A DNA stretch of 64,000 nt from Erythroxylum novogranatense (taxonomy: Eukaryota; Streptophyta; Magnoliopsida; Malpighiales; Erythroxylaceae): NCBI GenBank assembly GCA_029891385.1, contig CM057231.1, positions 65,021,103-65,085,102 of the forward strand. Reading direction: 5' to 3'. The notes beneath the pieces are model-generated. The model was not told where the DNA came from, ran no database searches, and saw only the letters and a list, made by a program, of their open reading frames with translations. Position numbers and translations under genes: made by a program. Positions 11,985 to 22,861 of this stretch are shown piece by piece. The first letter of the stretch is position 1, and each line of letters begins with the position of its first letter.

Positions 11985-12208
11985 TTGACCCTGAATCTGA
12001 ATTTTTTTTTGGTGTGAAGCGGATACACAGCAATGAAGCCTAAGGCCTCAAGACCATCTCAGATAAAGCAATCATCCTGTTAAAATTGTCGAATACTCAG
12101 AAGAGGCATCTCTACGGATGAAGAGCCTAATTTTGCTAAATAATTAGCATATTGGCTGCCTTCTTTCATGGTATAAGCAATAGAATAGAGGATCTGATCT
12201 TCTGCCTC
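11985..12208 (-). pseudogene. LINE 3' fragment, RNase H end with A-rich tail
   Basis: On the minus strand the text IAYTMKEGSQYANYLAKLGS followed by LLSIRQF matches the end of the RNase H domain of plant LINEs (form H-x-REGN-x-x-AD-x-LAK-x-GS). A run of nine A's at 12010-12002 on the minus strand follows, as expected for a LINE 3' end. In-frame stops are present. It is a 5'-truncated relic whose upper edge is cut by a small foldback element at 12209-12322. Confidence 0.5.
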
Positions 12209-12322
12209 AATAAACCTGTATTAACTTTGTCCTAATTTATTTCGGTCATTTATTTATATGAGACTTATATAAATAAATGGCTAAAATAAGCTGAGACAAA
12301 GTTGGTACAGATTTAATAAACC
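12209..12322. mobile_element. 98-bp foldback MITE flanked by 8-bp direct repeats AATAAACC
   Basis: Perfect direct repeats AATAAACC at 12209-12216 and 12315-12322 flank 98 bp that folds almost entirely on itself. The left arm (aactttgtc...atttatttatat) pairs with the right arm (tatataaataaat...gacaaagtt) around a loop near 12260-12265. An 8-bp duplication fits a hAT-type non-autonomous element. No coding capacity. Confidence 0.65.
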
Positions 12323-12486
12323 AAAGGATTTGAGGGGATAGAACAATCCCAGTGCTTCCTTCAAGTAAGGATAGCATTGATGGTATTTTTGGGTATACGT
12401 TGCTACATGTTGAAAGTTGTCACTGTTGAGTTGACTTCTTATTATGGACTCCATTTAAATCATTTACCAAACTTTGTTCATAATTA

Positions 12487-13096
12487 TTAGGCTATCTCCA
12501 ACCATTGCACTAAATTTTACACCAAATTTAATATAAAAGAAAATATTATAAGAATTTTTTACACTAAATTTGATATTGCTTCAACCATTCTATACCAAAT
12601 TTTACACCAAATTTTTCAAAGAATACTACAATAATTTAGTTATTAACTAAATTAATTTATATTTATACATTAATTTTTATTTATTTATTTATTAAAAATT
12701 AAAATAAAATATTTATTTTAATTATTTAATACATATTTATATTAAATTAATATTATTTAATAAATATATTTAATATTATTCTTAACATATTTTATTAATA
12801 AATTTATAACATTTATAAATAAAACTAAAATAAATTTAATATTATATTCAATATTAGTCTCGTTTTAAATATTTCAATAAGATCTTTGTAATAATATATT
12901 TTATATAAAGTAATATATATTTTAAATTTAATTACTTAATAAATTATATAAATAAATAAATTTGTAAAAAACATAAAAAAAATATATGTTAAAAAGAAAA
13001 TAAACAAAGTTATCTTTTTATAACTTTTGTTGCATTAAATTGAGTGCAATAAACCAACTCTAATGTCAAAAGGTAACTAGGTTGGAGATGGCCTTA
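12487..13096. mobile_element. Tourist-like (PIF/Harbinger) MITE, 604 bp, TTA duplication
   Basis: The element spans 12490-13093. Its ends are GGCTATCTCCAACC and GGTTGGAGATGGCC, 14-bp terminal inverted repeats with one mismatch. Identical TTA trinucleotides flank it (12487-12489 and 13094-13096), the signature of PIF/Harbinger transposition. The interior is extremely AT-rich and has no open reading frame, as in MITEs mobilised by an element elsewhere. Confidence 0.75.
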
Positions 13097-13180
13097 GTTG
13101 TCGGTATCAATCGACTGACAATTTCATATTTAAAATATCGAATCTATTAAAAATAAATAAAAATTTAACCTTTCCCTTCA

Positions 13181-13585
13181 CTAGGGGTGAGCATTCGGGT
13201 AATTCGGGCCCAATTTTTACTGTTCAGACTAGGCCCAAATTACCCAAAATTTTTTTCCCTTATCCGGCCTAAACCCGAACTTTCAATTACCTGAACTTAC
13301 CCGACCCGATTTACCCGAATTACCTATTTATCCGGCCCGATTTATCCGAATTATCTCGGCCCGATTTACCCGAATTATCCTAATTACCCTATTTCATAAT
13401 TCTTTTAAACCTAATTTAAGTAATCGGGTCGGCCCGAATTTTTTCGGAGTTACCCGTCCCGACTCGAAAATAATTCGAGTAATACCCGGGTCGGCCCGAA
13501 TTATCCAAAATTTAGCATTTGCTTACCCGAATTAATTCGGACCGGGCCGGGTAATCGGGCCGGCCTAAATAATGTTCACCCCTAA
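13181..13585. mobile_element. MITE with TAGGGGTGAGCATT inverted ends and CCCGAATTA repeats
   Basis: TAGGGGTGAGCATT at 13182 is mirrored by AATGTTCACCCCTA ending near 13584 (13 of 14 positions). The interior is full of degenerate direct repeats of TTACCCGAATTA and GGCCCGAATTA, so it is GC-richer than its surroundings. Ends of this kind are typical of hAT-like MITEs in eudicots. Flanking cttcac/cttccac could be a decayed target duplication. No gene. Confidence 0.6.
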
Positions 13586-13880
13586 CTTCCACGCATCTGC
13601 TCTACTGCCCAAAATCAACTACTCTCTCTTTCTCATCTCTCTAAGTTGCTGTGGAACAGAGGCTACAACCATGGCTTCTCGGAACCAAAGCAAACCACCT
13701 CCAAGTCCTTTTGTCGTAAGAACCACCTGCCTCCCCTCTTGTGTCTTGATTGAACTCACCAAAAAGAATTTGGGTTTAAGAAAATAATAGAAGCAAATGG
13801 AAAAAAAATAAAAATAAAAACAAGCAGGTGAATTATGTCCAGAAAATAGATTTGATAAAATAATGACCGTAGAAAGTAAA

Positions 13881-14025
13881 GTTATGAATACCATATCGAA
13901 TTCGGTACCAGATTGAGTTATGGAATGGAACTGTACCGATACCGGTCAGTACCGGGTACCATTTCGGAGAATTTTTTAAAATTATGAAATAGTCCCTAAA
14001 ATTTTTAAAATTTGCAAAATAGTCC
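13881..14025 (+). repeat. Left inverted end of the hAT-type element
   Basis: Inverted partner of 19970-20097. Shared blocks are gttatgaata, ggtacca, and a long match ending in tttttaaaatttgcaaaat. Several GGTACC/CGGTACCG motifs lie within and may be transposase-binding subterminal repeats (inference). Confidence 0.6.
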
Positions 14026-14456
14026 ATATTAGTATATTATACAGTTGTACTGTACACTTTACTAGTTTACTGTTTACATCAACCATATTTTCAAAAATGT
14101 TAATAATAAATAATAATGACAATTAATATAAAATAACAATAATTTTAAATATTTTACATATAAATAATAAACAAAGACAATCATCATCATGTCATTATAA
14201 AATTAAGAAAATACAAAGTATCTAAAATATTACAATAATATAATTTCATCATTTTAATAAATAATATTACATCAAAAGATTCAAAACAACCGATAAAAAG
14301 AACAATAAATATTACAAAAAGAGTTGATGACGAAGGAACAATCAAGTAGTAGTTAAACCTGAAACAGAAATATTACAGTTACATTACATATATAGAAATT
14401 AACATAAACATCAAATATAATTAAAATTCAAAGAAGAGGAAAAAAACTGGAATTCA

Positions 14457-16888
14457 ATCGTCAATGGGAGGAAATCCGCTAGAACTGCACTGGCCCTAGT
14501 GATCATGTGGTACAAAATCCTCATCACTGAGAGGAACTTCATCATCATTATCATTCAAATTTAATGCACCAGATGACATATCAATGCTTTCTCATCCAAT
14601 ATTATTTTCCAAATTCAAATCACTCACATCAACCAAATTGAATTCTTCAGAAACTCAATTCGTCAAAATATCAATATTATCAATCACAATTGAATCGTTT
14701 GAACAACTTGTGTTACTAAGACTCCTAATAAACAATTAAATTTAATTATTAGAAAATTATAAGAAATTATATCAAAATTAATAATGATAATAATGAAAAT
14801 AACATACCTTTCCCGAAGCTTTAAATTGTAACGAACATAAACCAAGTCATTTAACCTCTTATGCTCCATTCTATTCATTTTCTTGGAATGGATAAATTCA
14901 AATGTGCTCCAGTTTCATTCACACCCAGTTGCACTCACACATTGACTTAAAATCTGAATCGCAAACCTTCTCAATTCTAGAACACTACATCTGAATAGAT
15001 CCCACCAAGAAACTACAAGTTATAAGAAAACAAAAGTAGTGTTATAAACAAAATAAAGTGATAAATAATTCTCAACAAATAAGAAATAGGAAATAAGTAA
15101 TGCCTGGAGAAAGATTTCCTCTTTGTCGAATAGCGATTGACATTTCAAAATTCCCATAAGACAACTTATAAATCTCCATTTGTGAGGTTAAAGCGTCTTG
15201 CATTGAGTCATGAGGAACCATTGTTGTAATTGTTAAAAGCATTCATCTACTAACTGCAGTTTGTTTTTCAACATCCAGTCTAAAATACACACTATGATTT
15301 AAAAATTCTCCAGCTACAAACAATGGAGAAGAAAGTTGTCTTCCCCTTCTTTCATTAATGATTGAGAGATATGGTAGGTATAAAGAAGGCCTATTTTTTA
15401 TATTGGCCTTAATTGCTTCCGTCATTCTCTCCATAACATCAAAAATGTAACCCATTGTTGACTTTTCTTCACTATCAGCCAACCGAAGTACCCTCACCAA
15501 AGGCTCACAAACTCGGATAACGAACTGACATTGTGATCAAAAGTTCCTATCTTCCAGTATGATACTACAAACCTTCACTTCAGCATTAGACCTAGCATGC
15601 TAAGATATAACCCACTTATCATTTGTAAACATTTGCCTTAACTCCTTCTTCAACGAAACAAAAAACTGAAGTGATAAGAAATTTGTTGCAAATCTTGTCA
15701 CAGCAAGGCGACACAAATTCCTACCATTGATAAATTTCCTTCTCATCAAATTCAAAGCCCATACACGATTATAAATAAATTTTGTTACCTTTTTTACCTT
15801 TTGCATGGTCTCATCAATAACAGAAAAATATCTAGGATCTCCTATATTCTCCAACATTAAGTCAATGCAATGTGCAACACAAGAAGTCCAAAAAAATGAA
15901 TTATAAGTATTCTGCAACCTTTTCCCTGCCGTTTTATAAGCGGAATCATTGTCAGTAATAAACTGAACAATGTTTTCCACCCTACTTCATTCACAATTTC
16001 ATCAAATATTCCAAACAAAGTATCAACATTTCTAATCAGCCCAGATTCATTAATAGATTTTAAAAACATAAAGTCAGTTGAAGAATAAATCAAAAAATTT
16101 ATAATAGGCTCTTGTCTCCTATTCGTCCAACCATCACACATAATTGAGCATCCATTAATACCCCAACTCACTCTTCTTTTAGCCAAATAAGTTCTCATTT
16201 CAGAAATAGCACAACTCAAAAGTTTATCTCTTAAGTCATCAATCGATGACCCTTTGTATCCTGGACCATAAGAGGCTATGGCATCTATCATAAGTTGAAA
16301 ATAATATGATTGAGAAGCATTAAGTGACGAACTTGTATCATATCACCATCTAGCTACTGTCATATCCACATTGTGAGTCGCATCTCTTGTTTACATTGCA
16401 CTACGAATTGAAGGTTAGGCTCCAGGAGTTGTTTGTGGTGTAAAGAAACCAGACACCTGCCTTCTTCTCTTCCTCATATCAAATTCTTCAGAATCCTGAG
16501 GCTGAGATGGAACACTACCAGTACCACTACCACTACTATTTCGACCTTCAACATTTCCATAATCACCACGGAAACCAGAAAATGAACTTCCACTACCAAT
16601 TTTAAAATTCAATCTTTCCCCTCTATCTTTCTCAAATTGATGTTCATCAAGCAATGTTTTCATCTGTCACTTCACATCATGATTTACTTTTTTACACGCT
16701 TCCACATCTCTTTTAACCCCAGCTAAATGCCTTTTCAATCGGGTAATTCCTCCACATTTCAAATGCTTGTTACAAAACAAACAAATGGTATGATTCTTTT
16801 GACCGGGAACCATACCAGCGTGAGCCCTAGCTGGATCACTGTATCTTCCTGAACTAGGTTGATCGGGAGTATTTGAACTTCCTTCCAT
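14457..16888 (-). pseudogene. hAT transposase, BED/DUF659/dimerisation, decayed
   Basis: Starts with MEGSSNTPDQPSSGRY. A BED-type zinc finger uses C36, C39, H54 and C65 (ICLFCNKHLKCGGITRLKRH). A DUF659-type region follows with MIDAIASYGPGYKG and IMCDGWTNRR, then FITDNDSAYKTAG and SCVAHCIDLMLENIGD. The hAT dimerisation part near 14800-15020 (ATGCE*NWSTFEFIHSKK, LNDLVYVRYNLKLRER) contains one stop. A probable intron at about 14720-14810 separates an acidic C-terminus. Many breaks keep the frame and look like CGA-to-TGA changes (for example DVK*QMKTLL at about 16667), and there is a frameshift near 15975. Nonfunctional. Confidence 0.88.
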
Positions 16889-17029
16889 TTATCTGTACAC
16901 AAAAATAAATAACACATAATTTCAGTACACAATGACAATATGCACAAAGCTAACAATTCAAAACATTCAACATATATAATAAGTAACACAAAACAAACTC
17001 CAACAATTTGCAATTTCAACAATTACAAA

Positions 17030-18020
17030 ACAATCATAATATCATTTCCACTTCCTTCCATTTCTAACAATTTCCAATTCTAAGTTTCTAACAATCATAA
17101 AACTTTCATAATTTTATTTTCATTTCTTTCCATTTACAACAATTCCCAATTCTAACACTAATAATTTCATTTACATTTCCTTCCATTTTCAACAATCGCA
17201 ATTCTATTTCTATTTCCATTGACAATACAACAATTCTAAATTACAACAATCACAAAATAATCACAATTCTATTTCTATTTCCACTGACAATACAATAATT
17301 CTAAATTACAACAATCATAAAGTAATCGCAATTCTATTTCCACTTCCATTGACAATACAACAATTCTAAATTACAACAATCACAAAGTAATCACAATTCT
17401 ATTTCCACTTCCTTCCATTTCCAACAATCATAATATCATTTCCACTTCCTTCAATTCCTATCAATTTCCAATTTCAACAATTACAAAACATTCATAATTT
17501 CATTTCCATTCCAACAATAACCAACAATTTCCAATCCAAACAATCATAATTTCATTTCCATTTTCAACAATTTCCAATCCTAACAATTACAAAACAATCA
17601 TAATTTCATTTCCATTTCCAACCATTTCCAATCCTAACAATTATAAAACAATCATAATTTCATTATCATTCCATTCCATTTTCAATCATAACAATTACAA
17701 AACGATCATCATTCTATTTCCATTCCATTCAATTTCCAACAATTTCCAATCATAACAATTACAAAACAATCACAATTTTATTTCCATTTCATTCCATTCC
17801 ATTTTCAACAATTTTCAATCATAACAATTACAAAACAATCATAATTCCATTCAATATCCAACAATTTCCAATCCTAACAATTATAAAACAATCACAATTC
17901 TATTTCCATTTCATTCTATTTCCAACAATTTCCAATCATAACAATTACAAAACAATCATAATTTCATTCAATAGCCAACAATTTCCAATCTTAATTAACA
18001 CAAAACATTCATAATTCTAT
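17030..18020. repeat. Imperfect minisatellite in the hAT element, units about 50-60 bp
   Basis: Roughly 1 kb built from variable repeats of aacaattacaaaacaatca, taatttcatttccattt and ccaacaatttccaatcc. It is A/C/T-rich with very little G on this strand. Units differ in length and order. It lies upstream of the transposase start and has no coding capacity. Confidence 0.7.
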
Positions 18021-19969
18021 TTCTAACAAACCATCATATTATATACACCATTTTATATTTCATTCTTAAATATATATGATGCTTTTAAAATCTTAATCAA
18101 CATTAATAACTATAAGTATAGATTGGAATCTACAAGTATACAACATATTCACAAATCACAATTTGATAATATTAACAATTTTAAATATTTATGATTCCCT
18201 ACATATATTATCATTTCATTAAAGTTCAACATCTTTTAACTTCTATAGTCAATGAATTATTTACCTAGCTAAAACTAATATTCAAATAAGCAAATACGAT
18301 CATTATTAACTACAATCAAAATATTATTAATTTCTAATTCCATAATTTTATATTTAACTAATTATTTATCAAAATTCAATTCCCAAATATTAAAAATGAA
18401 TTACCATTTAACAAATATTAAGAATGTATCAATTAATGATTTAAGCTTTTCAATTTTACTAATTTTGATTATCAATTTTACAATTTTACATTTAATTATT
18501 AATTTTATATTTGATTGTCAATTTTACAATTAGGTTTAAATGTTGATTTGATTTTGATTATCAAACTCAATCTCAAATTCAATTGCACAAACTCAAATTC
18601 AATCTCATTCATCAATAATTCAACAATTTAATATTAATACCGTAAATCTACTAAATCACAATCACCATTCCAAATTTAATTTCCAATCGAACTAATCACC
18701 AATCCACTTCCAAAATGCAAAATGCCAAAATTCAATTCCAATTTCACTTCAACTTCAACAATAACAAATGAAAAAAATCAATACTTCACTTCAGCTTCAA
18801 CATTCACACATTCGGACATTCCCATTTCTGATTCTCACTCACCCGAAATCAAACTCCAGGATTTTCTCCAAATCCAACACAACACCACCATCATCCAAGA
18901 TCCAACACAATCACAAAAGCAATCAATTTCAAAATGTCATGAAAAATTAAACAAAAATAAAAAACATAAACCCCAAAACAATCAAGTCTTCGGCAATCCG
19001 GTTTGACTGAGGCTTTGACCTGCGGTGGTCGTGTGGTGCGTCGAAGGAAGAGAGACGGCGAGGATGACGAAGGAGAAGGAGGTGAGGAGCGGGCTGAGAG
19101 CCTGAGACCGAACCGTCGAAGCCTCGAAAGGAGAAAGCAACGGCGAGGATGACGAAGGAGAAAGCCTCGAAGCCACTGGTCGACGACTTGAAGGAGGAGG
19201 ACTGGAGAACTAGAGGAGACGTCGACGGCAAGGAGAGACAACGTGCGACGTGCGGCATGCGGCGAAGAAGAGAGAGTGAGAGATGAGAGGTCGAAGAAGA
19301 ATCCAGAAGGTATTGGCCGGACCTGATGATTCCAGCTGGTACCGTCCAGTAAACGCCGGTACCGACCAATATCCAAGCTCGGTATTGACGTTCACCGATT
19401 TTGTACCATTTTTCGGCCAATATTGTACCGACCAATACGGTACAATACTCATTTTCTTGGTATAAAGAAATAGGCAAGGAGAGGAAATAGAATGAAAAAT
19501 AACACCAGCTGCGTTTTGACTTTTGCGTAGTGGGCAAGAGAGGAAGTGAAGTGAAAAAAAGTTCACGTGGGTTTTAAGGAAATAATTAAAATAAAATTCA
19601 CGAGTCTACAGTGAAGAGTTAAATCTCTTTTTACATTCATTTAAATATAACCAGATAAATAAGAACAAATATGATACCGTTGTTCACAAATATTTGTTAA
19701 GTAATTATTCAATATTAAAGTTAAAATTCTTTGATACTAAAATATCACAAACTTTCTTAATGTTTGAGAGCCAAAATAAATAAATTATGACTATAAATAC
19801 TTTTACATTGATATAATTTAACTTTATTTAATAAGACAAAATATTGAAATGATCTTTTTATATTAATTGTGATTATTATTTATATGAAATATTTGAAAAT
19901 TAATATTAATAAAATAAATAAATTATTGTTATTTTAATTTTATTATGATTTTGGAGATATAATTTATGT
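18021..19969. other. Noncoding 5' part of the hAT-type element
   Basis: AT-rich sequence to about 18700. A GC-rich, GA/TC-rich patch follows at 19000-19310, where many overlapping open frames arise from composition alone. A subterminal block with repeated GGTACCG/CGGTACAA motifs lies at 19313-19450. I see no supported gene. Confidence 0.45.
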
Positions 19970-20097
19970 AAATTATAAAGTATAGATTGAATATTTTGCA
20001 AATTTTAAAAATTCTAAGGTTATTTTATAAATTTAAAAATTATCCAAAACGATACTCCAACCCAGTATGGTACCATGACCCATACAATATTCATAAC
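19970..20097 (-). repeat. Right inverted end of the hAT-type element
   Basis: The reverse complement begins gttatgaatattgtatgg, contains ggtaccata, and ends in a long match to the left terminal block (atttttaaaatttgcaaaat). It defines the likely outer edge at 20097. Confidence 0.6.
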
Positions 20098-21524
20098 ATT
20101 GATTCAAATCTTCCCAATTCTCAATCATAAGATGTTTAAATAAAATTAAAACTTAGTTGGAGGATTAACTGATTTAATTGAAAACCCATTTTTTCTTGAA
20201 TCAGAAGAGATTATAACTAACCTACAATACTCAAAACTGTAAAGAGGATTTAACTGCTTTAACAACAACGTTTACAATTGAGTGACTAACCAATTAATTG
20301 AATGCATGGATAAACTCAACCAATTGGTCTTAGCAATTTCCACAACTCTTGCAAAAGTATTTATCCAGAATGCTTGATTGAGCTCTTACCAATGCCTCAA
20401 AATAACTGAAAAGTGAACCTCGTTAAAAGCTGCTGTACTCACTGCAAGAAAGAGACATTGACATGGTGATAGGTGACCATGGTGTTTCAAAATATCAGAA
20501 TGGTTTTGATACTAACTAACCTTGATTCATTGCATGCACATTAAATAATTTTTAGTTGCATACGCACTAAAAGTGCTAGCATATGGAAATCGAGAACCAA
20601 GGCCTAACTAGAAAGAATTCTGCCAATATGTTCCAGATCCAAAATAATAGCAACCAAAAAGGCTATAATTTACATTAGTCTTGCTGACAGGAGATGCACA
20701 TTAGTCTTGCTAAATTAAAGGGTTAATTAAAGGGCAAACATCAAATGCAAAATTTAACATAATCAGCAGCTATTGGAAATAAAATAAGGAAGAGTAGGCT
20801 GTGATATATATTGGCCAATTCAATGCATCTATAAATGCACTCGTAAAAAAGAAAATTGGTCAAGAAGTTAAGATGGGCATAATCAACCAACGTCGTCCTT
20901 AAAAAAATCCTGCTTAAATGCAAGGTGAAAAAATCCAGAAATATGTAATTTTATTCCTAATTAGTAGAAAAGCATGGAGCATAATAGACATACAGTAAAA
21001 ATGATTTAGCCTCAATAAATCAACAAATAGGTTCAACCAGGGGTGCAAAATAGATAAAAGAGTATGCATGAACCTGACTTAGACATTCCTTAAAAGGTTT
21101 ATCAACTTTTTAGTGTGTCATAAAAGGACTACTGCCAGACAGGTAGAAGAAACCTTCCCAAATTTAATTTAAATCAATTATGCATCATCAGTTACTTTTC
21201 TACATCTTAGTTGGCAAATTCTCTTTACAGGGGATGTGTGATATAATGCTCTCAGAATGCCACTTATCCAAGACATTACAAGAATTACTCAACATGTTTT
21301 TTAGACCACAAACTCCAAAGTGAAAAAGGCAGGCAAATTTTCCAGCAATATCTTAGTAATCAACATTTTGCAATCAAAAAGACCAACTTCCGGTAACTTT
21401 TAACATTTTCCGAGGTCCCAATAGGTTCAGGTCATATGCCTTTTACAGAAAATCATCAAATTTAATAGACCCATAAGGATTAAAGGGTAATGAAAGAGGA
21501 CATCTATTGAGGTTTTATCATAGA
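20098..21524. other. Intergenic DNA without supported genes
   Basis: No recognisable protein text or terminal repeats. A 15-bp phrase, cacattagtcttgct, occurs twice near 20673-20715. It probably belongs to the original spacer between the two host genes. Confidence 0.35.
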
Positions 21525-21877
21525 GCAATGATATATCTGACATCGGTTTAACTTGAACTTTCAACTAGGTGTGATACTTTCTTCTAAGAGTAATTCTGAC
21601 TCTAGGAGTAATTCCTAATTTCTTACATTCCATTCTGTGTTCACCACAAAAGTCCAGCAACCAAAATCTTAACTTCCATCATATTAAACCCTGAAATCTT
21701 AAGCCTAAATTTTCAACAATCAAATCGTAAAATTTCAGCTATATAACATCTAAAATTTCAAAATGTTTAGTCAAAATCTAACCATGAAACTTGATATTCT
21801 AGCAGCATGATATCAGTCGTATTTTTTAATTTTGTGATTTTTAGCTACTAGTTAATAATTCTTCTATCTATCCTACA
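21525..21877 (+). repeat. Truncated 5' LTR of Ty3/gypsy element gypsy-2
   Basis: This block aligns with the last ~350 bp of the LTR ending at 28569. Shared phrases include cttccatcatattaaacc, gaaatcttaagcctaaat, and the last 25 bp before CCTACA apart from a single change. The upstream half present in the 3' copy is missing, so this copy is 5'-truncated. It ends at 21877, six bases before the primer-binding site. Confidence 0.75.
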
Positions 21878-21883
21878 TAAATT

Positions 21884-21903
21884 TGGTATCAGAGCTTTGG
21901 TTC
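21884..21903 (+). other. Primer-binding site of gypsy-2 (initiator tRNA-Met type)
   Basis: TGGTATCAGAGCTTTGGTTC directly follows the LTR end. The TGGTATCAGAGC core is complementary to the 3' end of initiator methionine tRNA, the usual primer for this group. Confidence 0.75.
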
Positions 21904-22861
21904 ACAATGGTGACACGTAGCGGAAGGGCACATAGATGAATATTCAACGACCAAGAGTGAGATGAGATACTTCTAAGAGTTATAAAAAAATTGGACCTTA
22001 CTGACCAATCTATACTTGATGGCGAGGGTGGAAAAAGTGAAATCCATGACGAAGAGGCTGACACTAATCAACAATTCAACAACAAATGAGTTTAGCAAAT
22101 CAACGCCTCCGAGAGACCTAAAACAACGAAATCAACCAGTAGCACATGGAGAGCGCATGCGAGCCTTTCGAGGCAATGATAGAGTTGAAACACACAACAA
22201 ACTTGATGAATTTACTAAGAAAATTTTTGTTGAAGCCCCTGATATCGAGAAGTTTGATTCGTAAAGATGAAGCGAGTTAGACACACTAAAATCTACTGGA
22301 GATTGGATTAGGGCAAACTTCAAAAAAAGGCCAAACATCAATTGCTGATTGGGAAGATATGAAACTAAAATTATTAGAAAAATACTTACCATTTCATTAC
22401 CAAGAAGATCTCCAAGATCAACTCACAACTCTTAGACAAGAGATTATGTTCGTAACTAAGTACATGGAAATATTTGATGAACTTTTTATTCAATGTGAAG
22501 GGATGGAGTCAGAATGACAACTTATATCCCACTACAAAAATAGCTTAAGGCCAGAAATTTAGAAGGAGCTAATAATGAAAAGCATGTACAGCCTTGAAGA
22601 TCATATTACTTGGCTTTAAGAGTGAAACAATACTTAGGACAAGTAAGTAAAAAGTTTCAAAGTCGAGCTGGGGAGTTCGGCATGAAGAGAACTAAGATAG
22701 TGCAAAACTTTAGACCAACACCCAAAGCATCAAAATTTGCACCATAAAACAACTGCAGAACTTCTCAAGGAACTGAACTTAAAGGCAAAGTCATAGCCAA
22801 AATTGGGACAAAAGAAGGCAGCAGTGACAAGAAGTGCCTTTGATGCAATGGGGGGGGGGGT
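21904..22861 (+). pseudogene. gypsy-2 gag, decayed
   Basis: Readable gag from about 22016 (MARVEKVKSMTKRLTLINNS) through PDIEKFDS, DWIRANFKKRPN (frame changes) and LALRVKQYLGQVSKKFQSR. It ends at the start of a zinc knuckle (KKCL*CN) at about 22830-22850. An 11-base G run at 22850-22860 interrupts the knuckle, and its second half (GHFAYEC) lies in the first unit of the downstream tandem array. Many stops; not functional. Confidence 0.75.

Larger units (their letters stand above)
13881..20097 (-). mobile_element. hAT-type DNA transposon with long inverted ends
   Basis: The first ~140 bp (gttatgaata ... ggtacca ... aatttttaaaatttgcaaaat) recur inverted at about 19970-20097. A decayed hAT transposase lies between them on the minus strand. 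A second GGTACCG/GGTACAA-rich subterminal patch occurs at 19313-19450. The right end lacks some 40 bp present in the left. No convincing 8-bp target duplication remains, so the exact termini are tentative and the region may be composite. Confidence 0.6.

Noticed and set aside
18722..19566. Several overlapping open frames on both strands (60-196 aa)
   Set aside because: They sit in GC- or GA-rich low-complexity DNA at the end of the hAT-type element. They lack domains and overlap in all frames, so they are compositional.
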